A stretch of DNA of 64,000 nt from Hyphomicrobium sp. CS1BSMeth3 (lineage in GTDB: Bacteria > Pseudomonadota > Alphaproteobacteria > Rhizobiales > Hyphomicrobiaceae). The stretch covers positions 186,001 through 250,000 of the forward strand of contig NZ_FPEI01000003.1 of assembly GCF_900117415.1 (NCBI RefSeq). Direction: 5' to 3'. A program made the translations under genes and the position numbers. Below the pieces are notes generated by a model. It saw only the letters and a program-made list of their open reading frames with translations, was not told the origin of the DNA and made no database searches. Within the stretch, counting starts at the first letter, position 1. Each line of letters begins with the position of its first letter. Of this stretch, positions 17,817 through 31,949 are shown piece after piece.

Positions 17817-19769
17817 TTACTGGACGCTGACGGCATGACGATCGCACCACCGCAGAAGCACATAGATCGCCCACACGCGGGACCAATACAGGCCCTTGCT
17901 CCCCTTGAGATAGGAGCTCCAGAGCAGGTCGACCGTGCCCGCGTCGAGCCCCGCGGCCTTGCAAAGCTGCGGATCGCGCATGACGCCATCCATCTCCGTA
18001 CCGAGGCGCTGCCGGATCCAACGATCGAACGGCATCTGAAAGCCGCGCTTCGGCCGCTCGAACAGCGCAGGGCTCAATCCCTCTAGTCCAACATCCCGCA
18101 AGAGCTGCTTACGTCCCAGTGGGGCATAGCGCACGCTATCCGGCAGACGCGTCACGGCCTCCGTGACGACGCTGTCGACCAGCGGCAGGCGCGTCTCCAG
18201 CGATACCCCCATGCTCGCCACATCGATGTCCCGCAAGAGCCGCTCGCCGAGGAAGAGCCGCTGCTCCAGGATGCCAAGCGCCGCCAGCGGCGAACGTCCG
18301 GCGATCTCATCCTGAAGATCGCGCCTCAGGGGGCTCGGCAGGCCGCTCGCGACGCGCGCAGGGTCCGGCACGTCGTTCAAGAGGCGCCGGTGGAAGTCCG
18401 GCACGAACAGGGCATAGGCCAATTGATAGAGTTGAAGCAGGTCATCCGCTTCGGCGACCATGCTTGGAAGCTTCGCCCATCTTACTTGCGTGCCGACGCC
18501 ATCGCGTGAGCGATCCGCGAGATGAGCGATCGCGCGGGCCATCGCAATGCGCCCCTCTTTCGGCAGCCAGGCAAGCCGCTGCGCGATGGCCTGAAGGCGC
18601 GGCAAGTCGCGGAAGCTCTTGTAGCCGCCGAACAGCTCATCCCCGCCGGAGCCGACGAGAGCAACTTTGATGCCGTCCTCGCGTACGGCTTGCGAGATGT
18701 AGAAGGAGTTCAGACCGTCGAACGTCGGCTGGTCGATGCTCTCCAGGGCCCGGTCGAGCGAGGAAAGAAAGTCCTGCTCGGTAAAGCGCACCTCCCTATG
18801 GCGCGTTCCAATGGCCTTGGCGATCTCCCTCGCGAAAGGACCCTCGTCATATTCCTGCTCTTCGAACGCGAGCGTGAAAGTAACGACCTCGGATTGCGAT
18901 GCGCGAGCTGCCATGTTGGCGACAGCACTGCTGTCGATGCCGCCGGACAGGAAGATGCCGAGCGGCACATCGCTCGCGAGATGCTTCTCGACGCTCTCGT
19001 GCAGCGCTCGCCGCACGCTCGCAACATCACCATCCTTGGGAGCATTGGCCGGCGGATAATGCCAGAAGCGCTCGCGGGACTTCTCATTGCCGTCGAGATC
19101 GAGCACGGCAGCGTGCCCTGGCGGCAGCGAATGAATGCCGTCGATGATCGTATCCGGCCCGGCGACAAATCCGTTCCAAACGAAGCTCGCGACGGCAGTG
19201 GGGTTGAGACGCGGCGTTTGCAGCAAGCCCGAGGCGAGAATGGTCCGAACCTCGGAGGCAAAGAGCACCGACCACTCGCGCTCCGCGCTGGTATCGGGGT
19301 TCCTGCAGATGTACAGCGGCTTGATGCCCATTGGATCACGGGCGACCAAGACCTCGGCGCGCGCGTCGTCCCAGAGCGCGAAGGCGAACATCCCGCGGAG
19401 ATCGCCGACGGACTTGGCGCCGCCACGCGACAGGAGACGCAGCATGACCTCGGTGTCGCCGCTGCTGCGGCAGGTCTGCCCCTCGGCGCGGAGGCGGTTC
19501 CGAAGCTCCACATAGTTGTAGATTTCACCGTTGTAGGTGATCGTGTGGCGGCCACCCGCGTCCGTCATGGGCTGCGACGCGGAGTCCGAAAGGTCGAGGA
19601 TCGAAAGCCGGCGATGCGCGAACAGCACGCCGTTGCCGCGATGATCGGGGGTGCTCTCGAAGAAGCCTTCGCCGTCCGGCCCCCGATGTGCGAGCGCGCT
19701 CGACATCGATCGGACGGCGCGACGATTGCGCTCGCTCAAGCGGCCGATGATCCCGGCGATGCCACACAC
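17817..19769 (-). CDS. asnB: asparagine synthetase (glutamine-hydrolysing) type amidotransferase
   Basis: A 650-residue protein with an N-terminal class II glutamine amidotransferase domain and a C-terminal AMP-forming synthetase domain. After start-codon removal the nucleophile must be the N-terminal cysteine, so I choose the GTG at 19767-19769, giving V/M-CGIAGIIG; the ATG 18 nt upstream would bury Cys. Other landmarks are SALAHRGPDG, TYNGEIYNY, SGDTEV, the synthetase P-loop LSGGIDSSAV and VGSGGDELFGGY. The family transfers glutamine-derived ammonia to an acyl-adenylate. Placed between glycosyltransferase and PKS genes, it may amidate a uronic acid of the polysaccharide or the assembly-line acid rather than make asparagine; this is inference. 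It follows the PKS gene by 90 nt. Confidence 0.9.
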   Translation of the reverse strand: MCGIAGIIGRLSERNRRAVRSMSSALAHRGPDGEGFFESTPDHRGNGVLFAHRRLSILDLSDSASQPMTDAGGRHTITYNGEIYNYVELRNRLRAEGQTCRSSGDTEVMLRLLSRGGAKSVGDLRGMFAFALWDDARAEVLVARDPMGIKPLYICRNPDTSAEREWSVLFASEVRTILASGLLQTPRLNPTAVASFVWNGFVAGPDTIIDGIHSLPPGHAAVLDLDGNEKSRERFWHYPPANAPKDGDVASVRRALHESVEKHLASDVPLGIFLSGGIDSSAVANMAARASQSEVVTFTLAFEEQEYDEGPFAREIAKAIGTRHREVRFTEQDFLSSLDRALESIDQPTFDGLNSFYISQAVREDGIKVALVGSGGDELFGGYKSFRDLPRLQAIAQRLAWLPKEGRIAMARAIAHLADRSRDGVGTQVRWAKLPSMVAEADDLLQLYQLAYALFVPDFHRRLLNDVPDPARVASGLPSPLRRDLQDEIAGRSPLAALGILEQRLFLGERLLRDIDVASMGVSLETRLPLVDSVVTEAVTRLPDSVRYAPLGRKQLLRDVGLEGLSPALFERPKRGFQMPFDRWIRQRLGTEMDGVMRDPQLCKAAGLDAGTVDLLWSSYLKGSKGLYWSRVWAIYVLLRWCDRHAVSVQ

Positions 19770-19859
19770 TGCAACTACTCCATACAAACACTTTGCGCGG
19801 CGCTCTGGTTCATGGGGGATACGCCGAGCCCTGTCACGCAGCCGATCGGCCGGATGTGC

Positions 19860-26336
<6,477 letters not shown>

Positions 26337-26537
26337 ACTCGATCAATCCTGCCTTCGCTTCGAGACCGCGCCATTCGGCCCGGTCGAAATCTCGGCCGTG
26401 CCGAGGAAACGCTGCGATGTAGCCGGGCGCCCTGATTTCGCCTCGGCATTGCAAGAAGCGCGCTACAGCGCTCCGCGAGATCTGTTCCCGATCTCGACAA
26501 AGCGCTCGTCAGGCTTTCACTCGTCCGCGCCGCCCCA

Positions 26538-28238
26538 TCAAGGGAGAAGGGCCATCGTTGCAGCAGCCAGAATGAAGGCCAATGCGACCTTGACCAGCAC
26601 CTTCTTCGATCTGGAAGTCTTGTTGGTTACCCGGCGGACGGTTTCGACCACGCCGGGCAGCTCGTCCGTCTGCACGCTCTTGTTCAGGAAATTGACTTGC
26701 GATGAAAGCAGCCAACGCGTCTCGCGGCTATCGACGTTGTTGAGCACCGTGCCCAACAGGCGCTCGTGCATCACGCTGCTCGATGTCGCGCCCAGCCGGG
26801 CAGTTTCGGCCGTCACCTTGCGCCATCCGACGACGAGCAAGAAGCCATCGAGGTAGCGGGCGGCCGCGCGGATATCGGCAAGATTGCCGAGCGTCGGAAT
26901 GTCGAAGATCACATACTCATAGCTGGCGAGCGTCTCTTCAAAAAATCGGCGCAGATTAATGGTCCAGATATCGTCGCCATTCGCACCGCTGCCGGTTCCC
27001 AGCGGAAGGAAGTTGAGGCCGGTGCGCTGCTCGACGAGCACGTGGCTCCCGAACGAAGCCTGCCCATCGCGCAGATAGTCCCTGAGCCCAATGCTTTCGG
27101 GACCAGCAAACGTGCGCGAGAGCACGGGATCGTAGATATCGCAGTCGACGAGCAGAACGCTCTTGCCCGAAGCCGCGAGTGACAGCGCCAGATTGGCGGC
27201 GACCGTCGAGCGTCCTTCACCTGCGAATGTCGAGGTGATTCCGAGGTAGCGCAGCCCCTTTCCACCGAAGCAATCCTCGCACGCAGCCTTCACGTTCCGC
27301 AGCGTCGACCAAGCTTCCGAGTTCGGATGGTCGAGCGCGTACGAGAGCGAGGACATGTCGGCGGAGAAGCTGTTGGTGGCTTGCGGCTCCGTACTCACAT
27401 CGGTTCGCGACGCGTTGGCCGATCCAGCAAATCGAGGAATAATGCCGAGGCACTCTGCGCCGGTTGCCGCTGCAGCCTCCTCCGGCGTGAGAATGCGCCG
27501 GTCGAGAAATTTCCAGAGAAACGCACCGGCAACTGCGAGCACACCGCCGACCATGCCCGCTGCGACGATGATCAACAATCCGCGCATGTTGCTCTTGTGT
27601 GGCGGCGGCAGCGCCTCGGCGATGACACGTGCCTTGGGTCCGATCTCGCGCAAGCGATCACGCAGCCAGCCGCTGCCGGCTTGCGCCGCATCCCAGCGGG
27701 CCGCGTTCTGCTCGGCAACGTAGGCTCGCGCAAACTCGTTTGCGAGCTGCGCTGCCATCTCGGGACTCGACGAGCTGTAGGAAAGAGCGACGACGTTGCT
27801 CAGACCGACGCGCTCCGCCGAGAAGCCCTGACGCAGCTTCTTGAGGGCTTCTGCCTTGCTCTGCGCGGAGGCATCGGCCGCGATCATCTGGAGATGCGTC
27901 AGGACGTTCAGGGCGACGCGATCCGATCGTATGATCTGAAGCTGTGTCTCGAGAAAGGTCGGATCCGGATGGGTTTCAGCGAAAAGCGCATCCTCGCGGC
28001 TGAAGGCCAATCGCAGATTGGTGAGCTCGAGCTGCGTCGAAGCCGTGAAATTTGGCGATCGGCCAATGACGAAGAAGATCGCAAGCACCGTGAAGATCGC
28101 CGGCACCGCGATGATCATCCAGCGGTGCTGGAGCACCGCGCTGACCATCCAACGAAGGTCGATCTGATCGAACGGACTTGCTGCCGCCGGGCTGGGATAG
28201 CTGTCGGGCGAGCGAGGCTCGACACTCTTATGTAGCAT
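26538..28238 (-). CDS. Wzc/ExoP-like polysaccharide co-polymerase with BY-kinase-like ATPase domain
   Basis: This 566-residue inner-membrane protein has a transmembrane helix at about 39-59, a short periplasmic Wzz-like domain (about 155 residues) and a second helix at about 219-240. A cytoplasmic CpsD/CapB-like ATPase domain follows, with Walker A-like AGEGRSTVAAN, Walker A' LLVDCDIYDP and FDIPTLGN. The family controls chain length and couples polymerisation to export. Three things are odd. The invariant Walker A lysine is arginine (Arg343). There is no C-terminal tyrosine cluster. The protein ends with a third hydrophobic helix, VLVKVALAFILAAATMALLP. Such a protein may be impaired as a kinase and act as a scaffold. 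It lies 75 nt downstream of the Wza-like gene in the same operon. Confidence 0.85.
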   Translation of the reverse strand: MLHKSVEPRSPDSYPSPAAASPFDQIDLRWMVSAVLQHRWMIIAVPAIFTVLAIFFVIGRSPNFTASTQLELTNLRLAFSREDALFAETHPDPTFLETQLQIIRSDRVALNVLTHLQMIAADASAQSKAEALKKLRQGFSAERVGLSNVVALSYSSSSPEMAAQLANEFARAYVAEQNAARWDAAQAGSGWLRDRLREIGPKARVIAEALPPPHKSNMRGLLIIVAAGMVGGVLAVAGAFLWKFLDRRILTPEEAAAATGAECLGIIPRFAGSANASRTDVSTEPQATNSFSADMSSLSYALDHPNSEAWSTLRNVKAACEDCFGGKGLRYLGITSTFAGEGRSTVAANLALSLAASGKSVLLVDCDIYDPVLSRTFAGPESIGLRDYLRDGQASFGSHVLVEQRTGLNFLPLGTGSGANGDDIWTINLRRFFEETLASYEYVIFDIPTLGNLADIRAAARYLDGFLLVVGWRKVTAETARLGATSSSVMHERLLGTVLNNVDSRETRWLLSSQVNFLNKSVQTDELPGVVETVRRVTNKTSRSKKVLVKVALAFILAAATMALLP

Positions 28239-28313
28239 GACTGCCTGCTTCCGGCGTTGACTTCATGGCAAGCGACGACTGAGGTCACTCGGCGAACAAG
28301 AACTCGGTTGCTG

Positions 28314-29573
28314 CTACTGACTCTGCTGCTCTTGCGTCGACGATCGAGGAGCACCACCGGCGCGTCCGCGGGACGAGCCGGCATCCTGCGGCCTGTAGAC
28401 CTTCACGATATCACCAGGCTCGAGCACGGTCGTCTCCGATGCAGGTAGCTCGGTTGCCAGATTGTTACGCTGGCGAACGATGATGTACGTGGGCGTGCCG
28501 GACACTTCGCCCGGCTCCTCGGCGCTCGACAACGCAACCTGTGACCCGGAGACGAGACGCGAGGCGGTTTCGACCCGCTCATCCAGCTCCTTCCTCTGCA
28601 CCTCGAGCGCCTGCAACTCCGTCAGAGCCGTGCTGCGCCGCTCATCCTTCAGATTGTCGCGAAGGATCTTGGTCGCATTGATCTGCTGCCGCGCCCTCAT
28701 GATCTGAGTGGAGATTTCCTTCATTTCGCGCTCGATCTGAGCCAGCGTGCGCTCGATCGGCAGCAGACGAGGCGCCGGTATGAGCGCACGAGCTACGTGG
28801 CCACGCGTATCCTCGAGCTCCTTGGCAACCGAGTCCTCTTGCTTGCGAGCGGCGGCGATCTGAGCTTCGAGCGACTTGATCTCGCCCTCGATCAACTTGA
28901 TGGTCTCTTGGTAAGCCAAGAACTGATTGCGATGGCGATCGATGCGCGCGCTGAAGAGCAGGCGCTCCTCGTCGATGAATCTGGTGGCCCTCGCGGACAA
29001 GGCCGGCGGTACCGGCGGGAATACTTCGCTTCCTTCGGCTTCGGCCTTCAATCGCAGCTCTCTCGCCGCCAGCTCATCACGCCTCACGGCTGCCAGCCGA
29101 AGGTCGCCCCGGCCATTGATGGCGTCGCGCTCGAAACCCCAGTCAGACGTCCGGGGCGGCCGGAAAATCCCCCCGGCAATCGCAACAGCATTCACGACAA
29201 GCATGCCCGGCCGGTAGCTGTACTCACCCGGCCGCTCGACGCCCCCCAGAATGTAGAAGGGACGATACTGAGTGACATCCACGGTCGTGTCAGGCGTCGC
29301 GCCGAGCTTGGCGCGTTCCCGCAAACGATTTGATATTTGGCTTGCCAACTGCGAGGGCTCGAGGCCCTTGGCCTGGACGACGCCGATCAGCGGAAGAATA
29401 AGAGAGCCGTTCGCCCCAACAACGAACTCACCGGTCAGAATAGGCCACTCGTGGACATGAATCCGTAGCCTATCCTGGACCCCCAAACGATAACCTTCGG
29501 CCTCCTGGGCGCTGGCCGATGAACTCAAAGATGCAACGGCGGCAAAGACCGCCAGGAACGCACGAACCCTCAT
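28314..29573 (-). CDS. Wza/ExoF-like polysaccharide export protein with SLBB domain
   Basis: A 419-residue exported protein with a signal peptide (FLAVFAAVASLSSSASAQ). It has no lipobox cysteine, so it resembles rhizobial ExoF rather than lipoprotein Wza. The poly-export motif is YRLGVQDRLRIHVHEW and VGANGSLILPLIG. The SLBB unit is PFYILGGVERPGEYSYRPGM. A long charged helical region (about 190-340; SARIDRHRNQFLAYQE, EIKSLEAQIAAARKQ) looks like a coiled coil. A late second SLBB-like stretch, TYIIVRQRNN and LEPGDIVKV, ends the protein. The start at 29571-29573 is chosen because the 7-residue extension upstream adds nothing. It is the first gene of an operon with the Wzc-like protein, preceded by a strong sigma-54-like element. 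Confidence 0.88.
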   Translation of the reverse strand: MRVRAFLAVFAAVASLSSSASAQEAEGYRLGVQDRLRIHVHEWPILTGEFVVGANGSLILPLIGVVQAKGLEPSQLASQISNRLRERAKLGATPDTTVDVTQYRPFYILGGVERPGEYSYRPGMLVVNAVAIAGGIFRPPRTSDWGFERDAINGRGDLRLAAVRRDELAARELRLKAEAEGSEVFPPVPPALSARATRFIDEERLLFSARIDRHRNQFLAYQETIKLIEGEIKSLEAQIAAARKQEDSVAKELEDTRGHVARALIPAPRLLPIERTLAQIEREMKEISTQIMRARQQINATKILRDNLKDERRSTALTELQALEVQRKELDERVETASRLVSGSQVALSSAEEPGEVSGTPTYIIVRQRNNLATELPASETTVLEPGDIVKVYRPQDAGSSRGRAGGAPRSSTQEQQSQ

Positions 29574-29598
29574 ACTCAGCCTCCAGCCCGCCACCCAA

Positions 29599-29612
29599 AT
29601 CCGTTAACGGAT
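29599..29612. repeat. perfect 14-nt palindrome in the leader of the export operon
   Basis: ATCCGTTAACGGAT equals its own reverse complement. It lies about 37 nt downstream of the -12 element and 26 nt before the Wza-like start. This position suits a repressor or antitermination site, but no protein can be named. It is short enough to be chance. Confidence 0.4.
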
Positions 29613-29648
29613 GTCCAGGAAGCCATGGCAAACCTTTGGGTACTAATA

Positions 29649-29664
29649 AGCAAACAGCGGGCCA
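29649..29664 (-). promoter_or_regulatory. candidate sigma-54 (-24/-12) promoter of the export operon
   Basis: On the minus strand the sequence is TGGCCCGCTGTTTGCT. It matches the consensus TGGCACG-N4-TTGCW at 11 of 12 fixed positions, with GG and GC exactly 10 nt apart. The expected start is near 29638, about 65 nt before the Wza-like ATG. This is the best sigma-54 match I found in the window. Confidence 0.6.
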
Positions 29665-29823
29665 CATTGCCGTCGATTACAGAGACCATCCATCAGGGGC
29701 TGGGCCGGACCGTCTGCGCCGTCGAACCACCTAACTGAAATCTGCCTCTTTTTCGTGAATTCGGCTTTACTCCGCCAAAACTAACACTGCTTCCCCACAC
29801 ACGAAAGCGGAAGCGCATCACGG

Positions 29824-29838
29824 TTGCGACATTCGCAA
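29824..29838. repeat. inverted repeat at enhancer distance from the sigma-54 element
   Basis: TTGCGA and TCGCAA flank a 3-nt centre (CAT). The site is about 160 nt upstream of the -24 element, the usual distance for an activator of sigma-54. I did not find a second copy near the 2464 element, which weakens the case. Confidence 0.3.
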
Positions 29839-30104
29839 TCGACTATGGCCGCCGTGCCCTCCGGCAAGGCCGGGATCGCTCCCCCAATCGCCACCCGGTT
29901 CGCTGGCCGACGGCCCACACCATCACCGCGTTGCGCCGTAAGCGATCCGCGCACCGCGCCACTGGCGCGCCCCTTGCGAAGTCAGTCGCGTGAACCGCCG
30001 GCGACCGCTGGCCCTGTCTCAGAACAGCACACTGTTTCACGCTACACCCCGGCGGACCGCCAATTGCGGTGCACCGAGAGGCGGTGTATGAATGAAACAC
30101 TAAC

Positions 30105-30923
30105 GTGCGTATAAATTTGGTACTGCGTATGCTCAACTCGATTGCGTCTCGCCCCCAAACTCTTGCCGTAGTGGACGGCTGGCCGGTCAATGTGGCCGAT
30201 GCGAACGAGGCCGTATCGGCGATCGTTCAGACGGCCGTGCGCAGCGAAAGCTTCGCTGTCTTTACTCTCAACCTGGACCACCTGGACAAACTCAGGCGTT
30301 CGCCTCGCTTCCGGGAAGCCTATGCCAAGGCTCGTTTTATTACAGCAGATGGTGCCCCGATAGCCAGGCTGGCCACGCGACAGGGCGCCCGCGTCGAGCG
30401 TACCCCGGGCTCCGATCTCATTATTCCACTCGCGCTGGCGGCCGCTGAGCAGGGCATCCCTATTTTCCTCTACGGCACGACGCACGACGTCCTCCAAAGC
30501 GCCGGCGAAACGCTGTCGCGCCTGACCGGCCACAAGCTTCGGATCGCTGGCGCGGAAGCTCCACCGCATGGCTTTGACCCCGAGGGTGCCGAGGCCGACG
30601 CAGCCCTCGATCGCATCGCCGCCTCGGGGGCTGGCTTGTGCCTCGTTGCCCTGGGCGCGCCGAAGCAGGAACTGCTCGCTGCCCGCGCTGTCGAGCGAAA
30701 CATCCCCGTGGGGTTCGTGTGCATCGGCGCTGGTCTGGATTTTCTTGCCGGCACCCAGATCAGGGCTCCCGGTTTCATGCAGCAACTCGGCCTCGAGTGG
30801 TTCTGGCGCCTGGCGACCAACCCGCGCCGCCTCACCATGCGCTACGCCCGGTGCGCCATGGTGCTCGCCGAGATCACGCTTCTCGCCCCGATCAAGGGCC
30901 TGCTCGCGCGGCCGCGCGCCTAG
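30105..30923 (+). CDS. WecG/TagA/CpsF-family glycosyltransferase (GT26)
   Basis: A 272-residue enzyme of the WecG/TagA/CpsF family, which usually adds the second sugar to an undecaprenyl-diphosphate-linked acceptor. Landmarks are TLNLDHLDKLRRSP, FITADGAPIARLA, IPIFLYGTTHDV, LVALGAPKQE and the C-terminal GLEWFWRLATNPRR. The frame opens with a GTG at 30105; ATG at 30129 and GTG at 30171 are also possible, and the family-like sequence begins only at VVDGWPVNV, so the true start is uncertain by up to 22 codons. No good ribosome site is seen for any of them. Downstream it converges on a GT2 gene with a 33-nt gap and no hairpin. With the sugar-phosphate transferase at 36855 it would set the first disaccharide of the repeat. 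Confidence 0.88.
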   Translation: MRINLVLRMLNSIASRPQTLAVVDGWPVNVADANEAVSAIVQTAVRSESFAVFTLNLDHLDKLRRSPRFREAYAKARFITADGAPIARLATRQGARVERTPGSDLIIPLALAAAEQGIPIFLYGTTHDVLQSAGETLSRLTGHKLRIAGAEAPPHGFDPEGAEADAALDRIAASGAGLCLVALGAPKQELLAARAVERNIPVGFVCIGAGLDFLAGTQIRAPGFMQQLGLEWFWRLATNPRRLTMRYARCAMVLAEITLLAPIKGLLARPRA

Positions 30924-30956
30924 CGTTCCCGCTGATCTAATTCCCTGTGGACACAG

Positions 30957-31949
30957 CTATTTGTATTCAATGAGCGGCTGATCGCGGCCGCGCAGGCGGG
31001 CATACGCGAACTTGCCGATCCCGACAGCCTCGGCAAACTTGCCGAGAACAACGAACGCCCCATAGAGAAATCGGTCGGCCCCTTGGTGCTTCTGCCGGAG
31101 ACCGATCCTGGCGGCCTGCAGCGGGTAGATGACGGCAGCAGCGGCGGCAGGTGGGTAGGCCAGCGCTGCGGCCGCTATGGCCACGGGAAGGGCAGCGCCC
31201 CAGATCAGCGCACTCTTGACGTTCCGCTGGGAATGCCGATCGGGGCCGGCGCCATGAAGGTGGCGGAGCGAGGCGTAGGCAAATCCCGATCGCACAGCCC
31301 GGCGCCACCACTGGCGAAAGCGCAGAATGTTGGCGTCGTGGACGGTCATCTCAGCGGCGAGCCGCCAGATTTTCCAACCGGCGCGCCGCAGCCTCGCGCA
31401 CAGTTCCGGCTCCTCCCCCGCGATCATCTGCTCGGTAAAGCCGGCAACCTCGCTGAAGGCCTCCCGCCGGACGAGGAAGTCCCCCCCTGATTCACGCGTC
31501 TCGCCGACCGGCGTATCCCACTCCATGTCGCACAACTTGTTGTAGATCGAGCGCTGCGGGAACCTCTCGCGCCGGCGGCCGCAGACGAGCGCCACATCCG
31601 GATGGCTTTCGAGAAAGGCTGCCGCCACGTCGATCCAGCCGCGATCGAGCTCGCAATCGCCATCGATGAATTGCACGAAGTCGACCGCCGGATCGCGCTT
31701 CAGGAGCGTAGCAAAACCGGCGTTGCGCGCGCGGGCCGCAGTGAATGGCGTGCTCATGTCCAAGCTCTCGGTCGCCGCGCCCATGGCTTCAGCGGCCTCA
31801 ACGCTGCGGTCCGTCGAGCCGGAGTCGACATAGACGATCGTATCCGCTCGACCAGAGACAGACCTCAGAGCCGCGATCAGCCGCTCGCCCTCGTTGCGAC
31901 CAATGAGAACGACCCCGATCCGCGTCGCGTTTTCGGGCAGGGCGGACAT
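30957..31949 (-). CDS. glycosyltransferase family 2 with C-terminal membrane segments
   Basis: A 330-residue GT-A enzyme. VVLIGRNEGERLIAAL and VYVDSGSTDRSVE form the nucleotide-binding start, and FIDGDCEL provides the metal-binding DGD. The stretch MIAGEEPELCARLRRAGW matches the ED-x(n) part of GT2 enzymes. After about residue 245 there is a hydrophobic block (LIWGAALPVAIAAAALAYP) that probably anchors it in the inner membrane, as in ExoA-like or succinoglycan enzymes. The ATG at 31947-31949 shares one base with the TGA of the flippase gene upstream (TGATG), so translation is probably coupled. Substrates are unknown. Confidence 0.9.
   Translation of the reverse strand: MSALPENATRIGVVLIGRNEGERLIAALRSVSGRADTIVYVDSGSTDRSVEAAEAMGAATESLDMSTPFTAARARNAGFATLLKRDPAVDFVQFIDGDCELDRGWIDVAAAFLESHPDVALVCGRRRERFPQRSIYNKLCDMEWDTPVGETRESGGDFLVRREAFSEVAGFTEQMIAGEEPELCARLRRAGWKIWRLAAEMTVHDANILRFRQWWRRAVRSGFAYASLRHLHGAGPDRHSQRNVKSALIWGAALPVAIAAAALAYPPAAAAAVIYPLQAARIGLRQKHQGADRFLYGAFVVLGKFAEAVGIGKFAYARLRGRDQPLIEYK

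Larger units (their letters stand above)
29574..30104. promoter_or_regulatory. divergent regulatory region between the export operon and the WecG-like gene
   Basis: About 530 nt without a convincing gene. It holds a sigma-54-like promoter on the minus strand, a 14-nt palindrome in the leader of the export operon and an inverted repeat at a typical enhancer distance. The half nearest the WecG-like gene holds an 8-codon frame at 30088-30114 (MNETLTCV) just before the GTG start. An open frame covering 29824-30114 has no protein-like features. Confidence 0.5.

Noticed and set aside
26402-26417. A GC-N10-CC pair upstream of the PKS gene
   Set aside because: The -12 half reads CAGCG on the minus strand, which is far from TTGCW; the PKS gene may be read from the export operon promoter or from an unrecognised one.
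30119-30132. A GG-N10-GC pair near the WecG-like start that resembles a sigma-54 element
   Set aside because: The -12 half is ATGCT and it lies after the first possible start codons, so transcription would begin inside the gene unless the GTG at 30171 is the true start.
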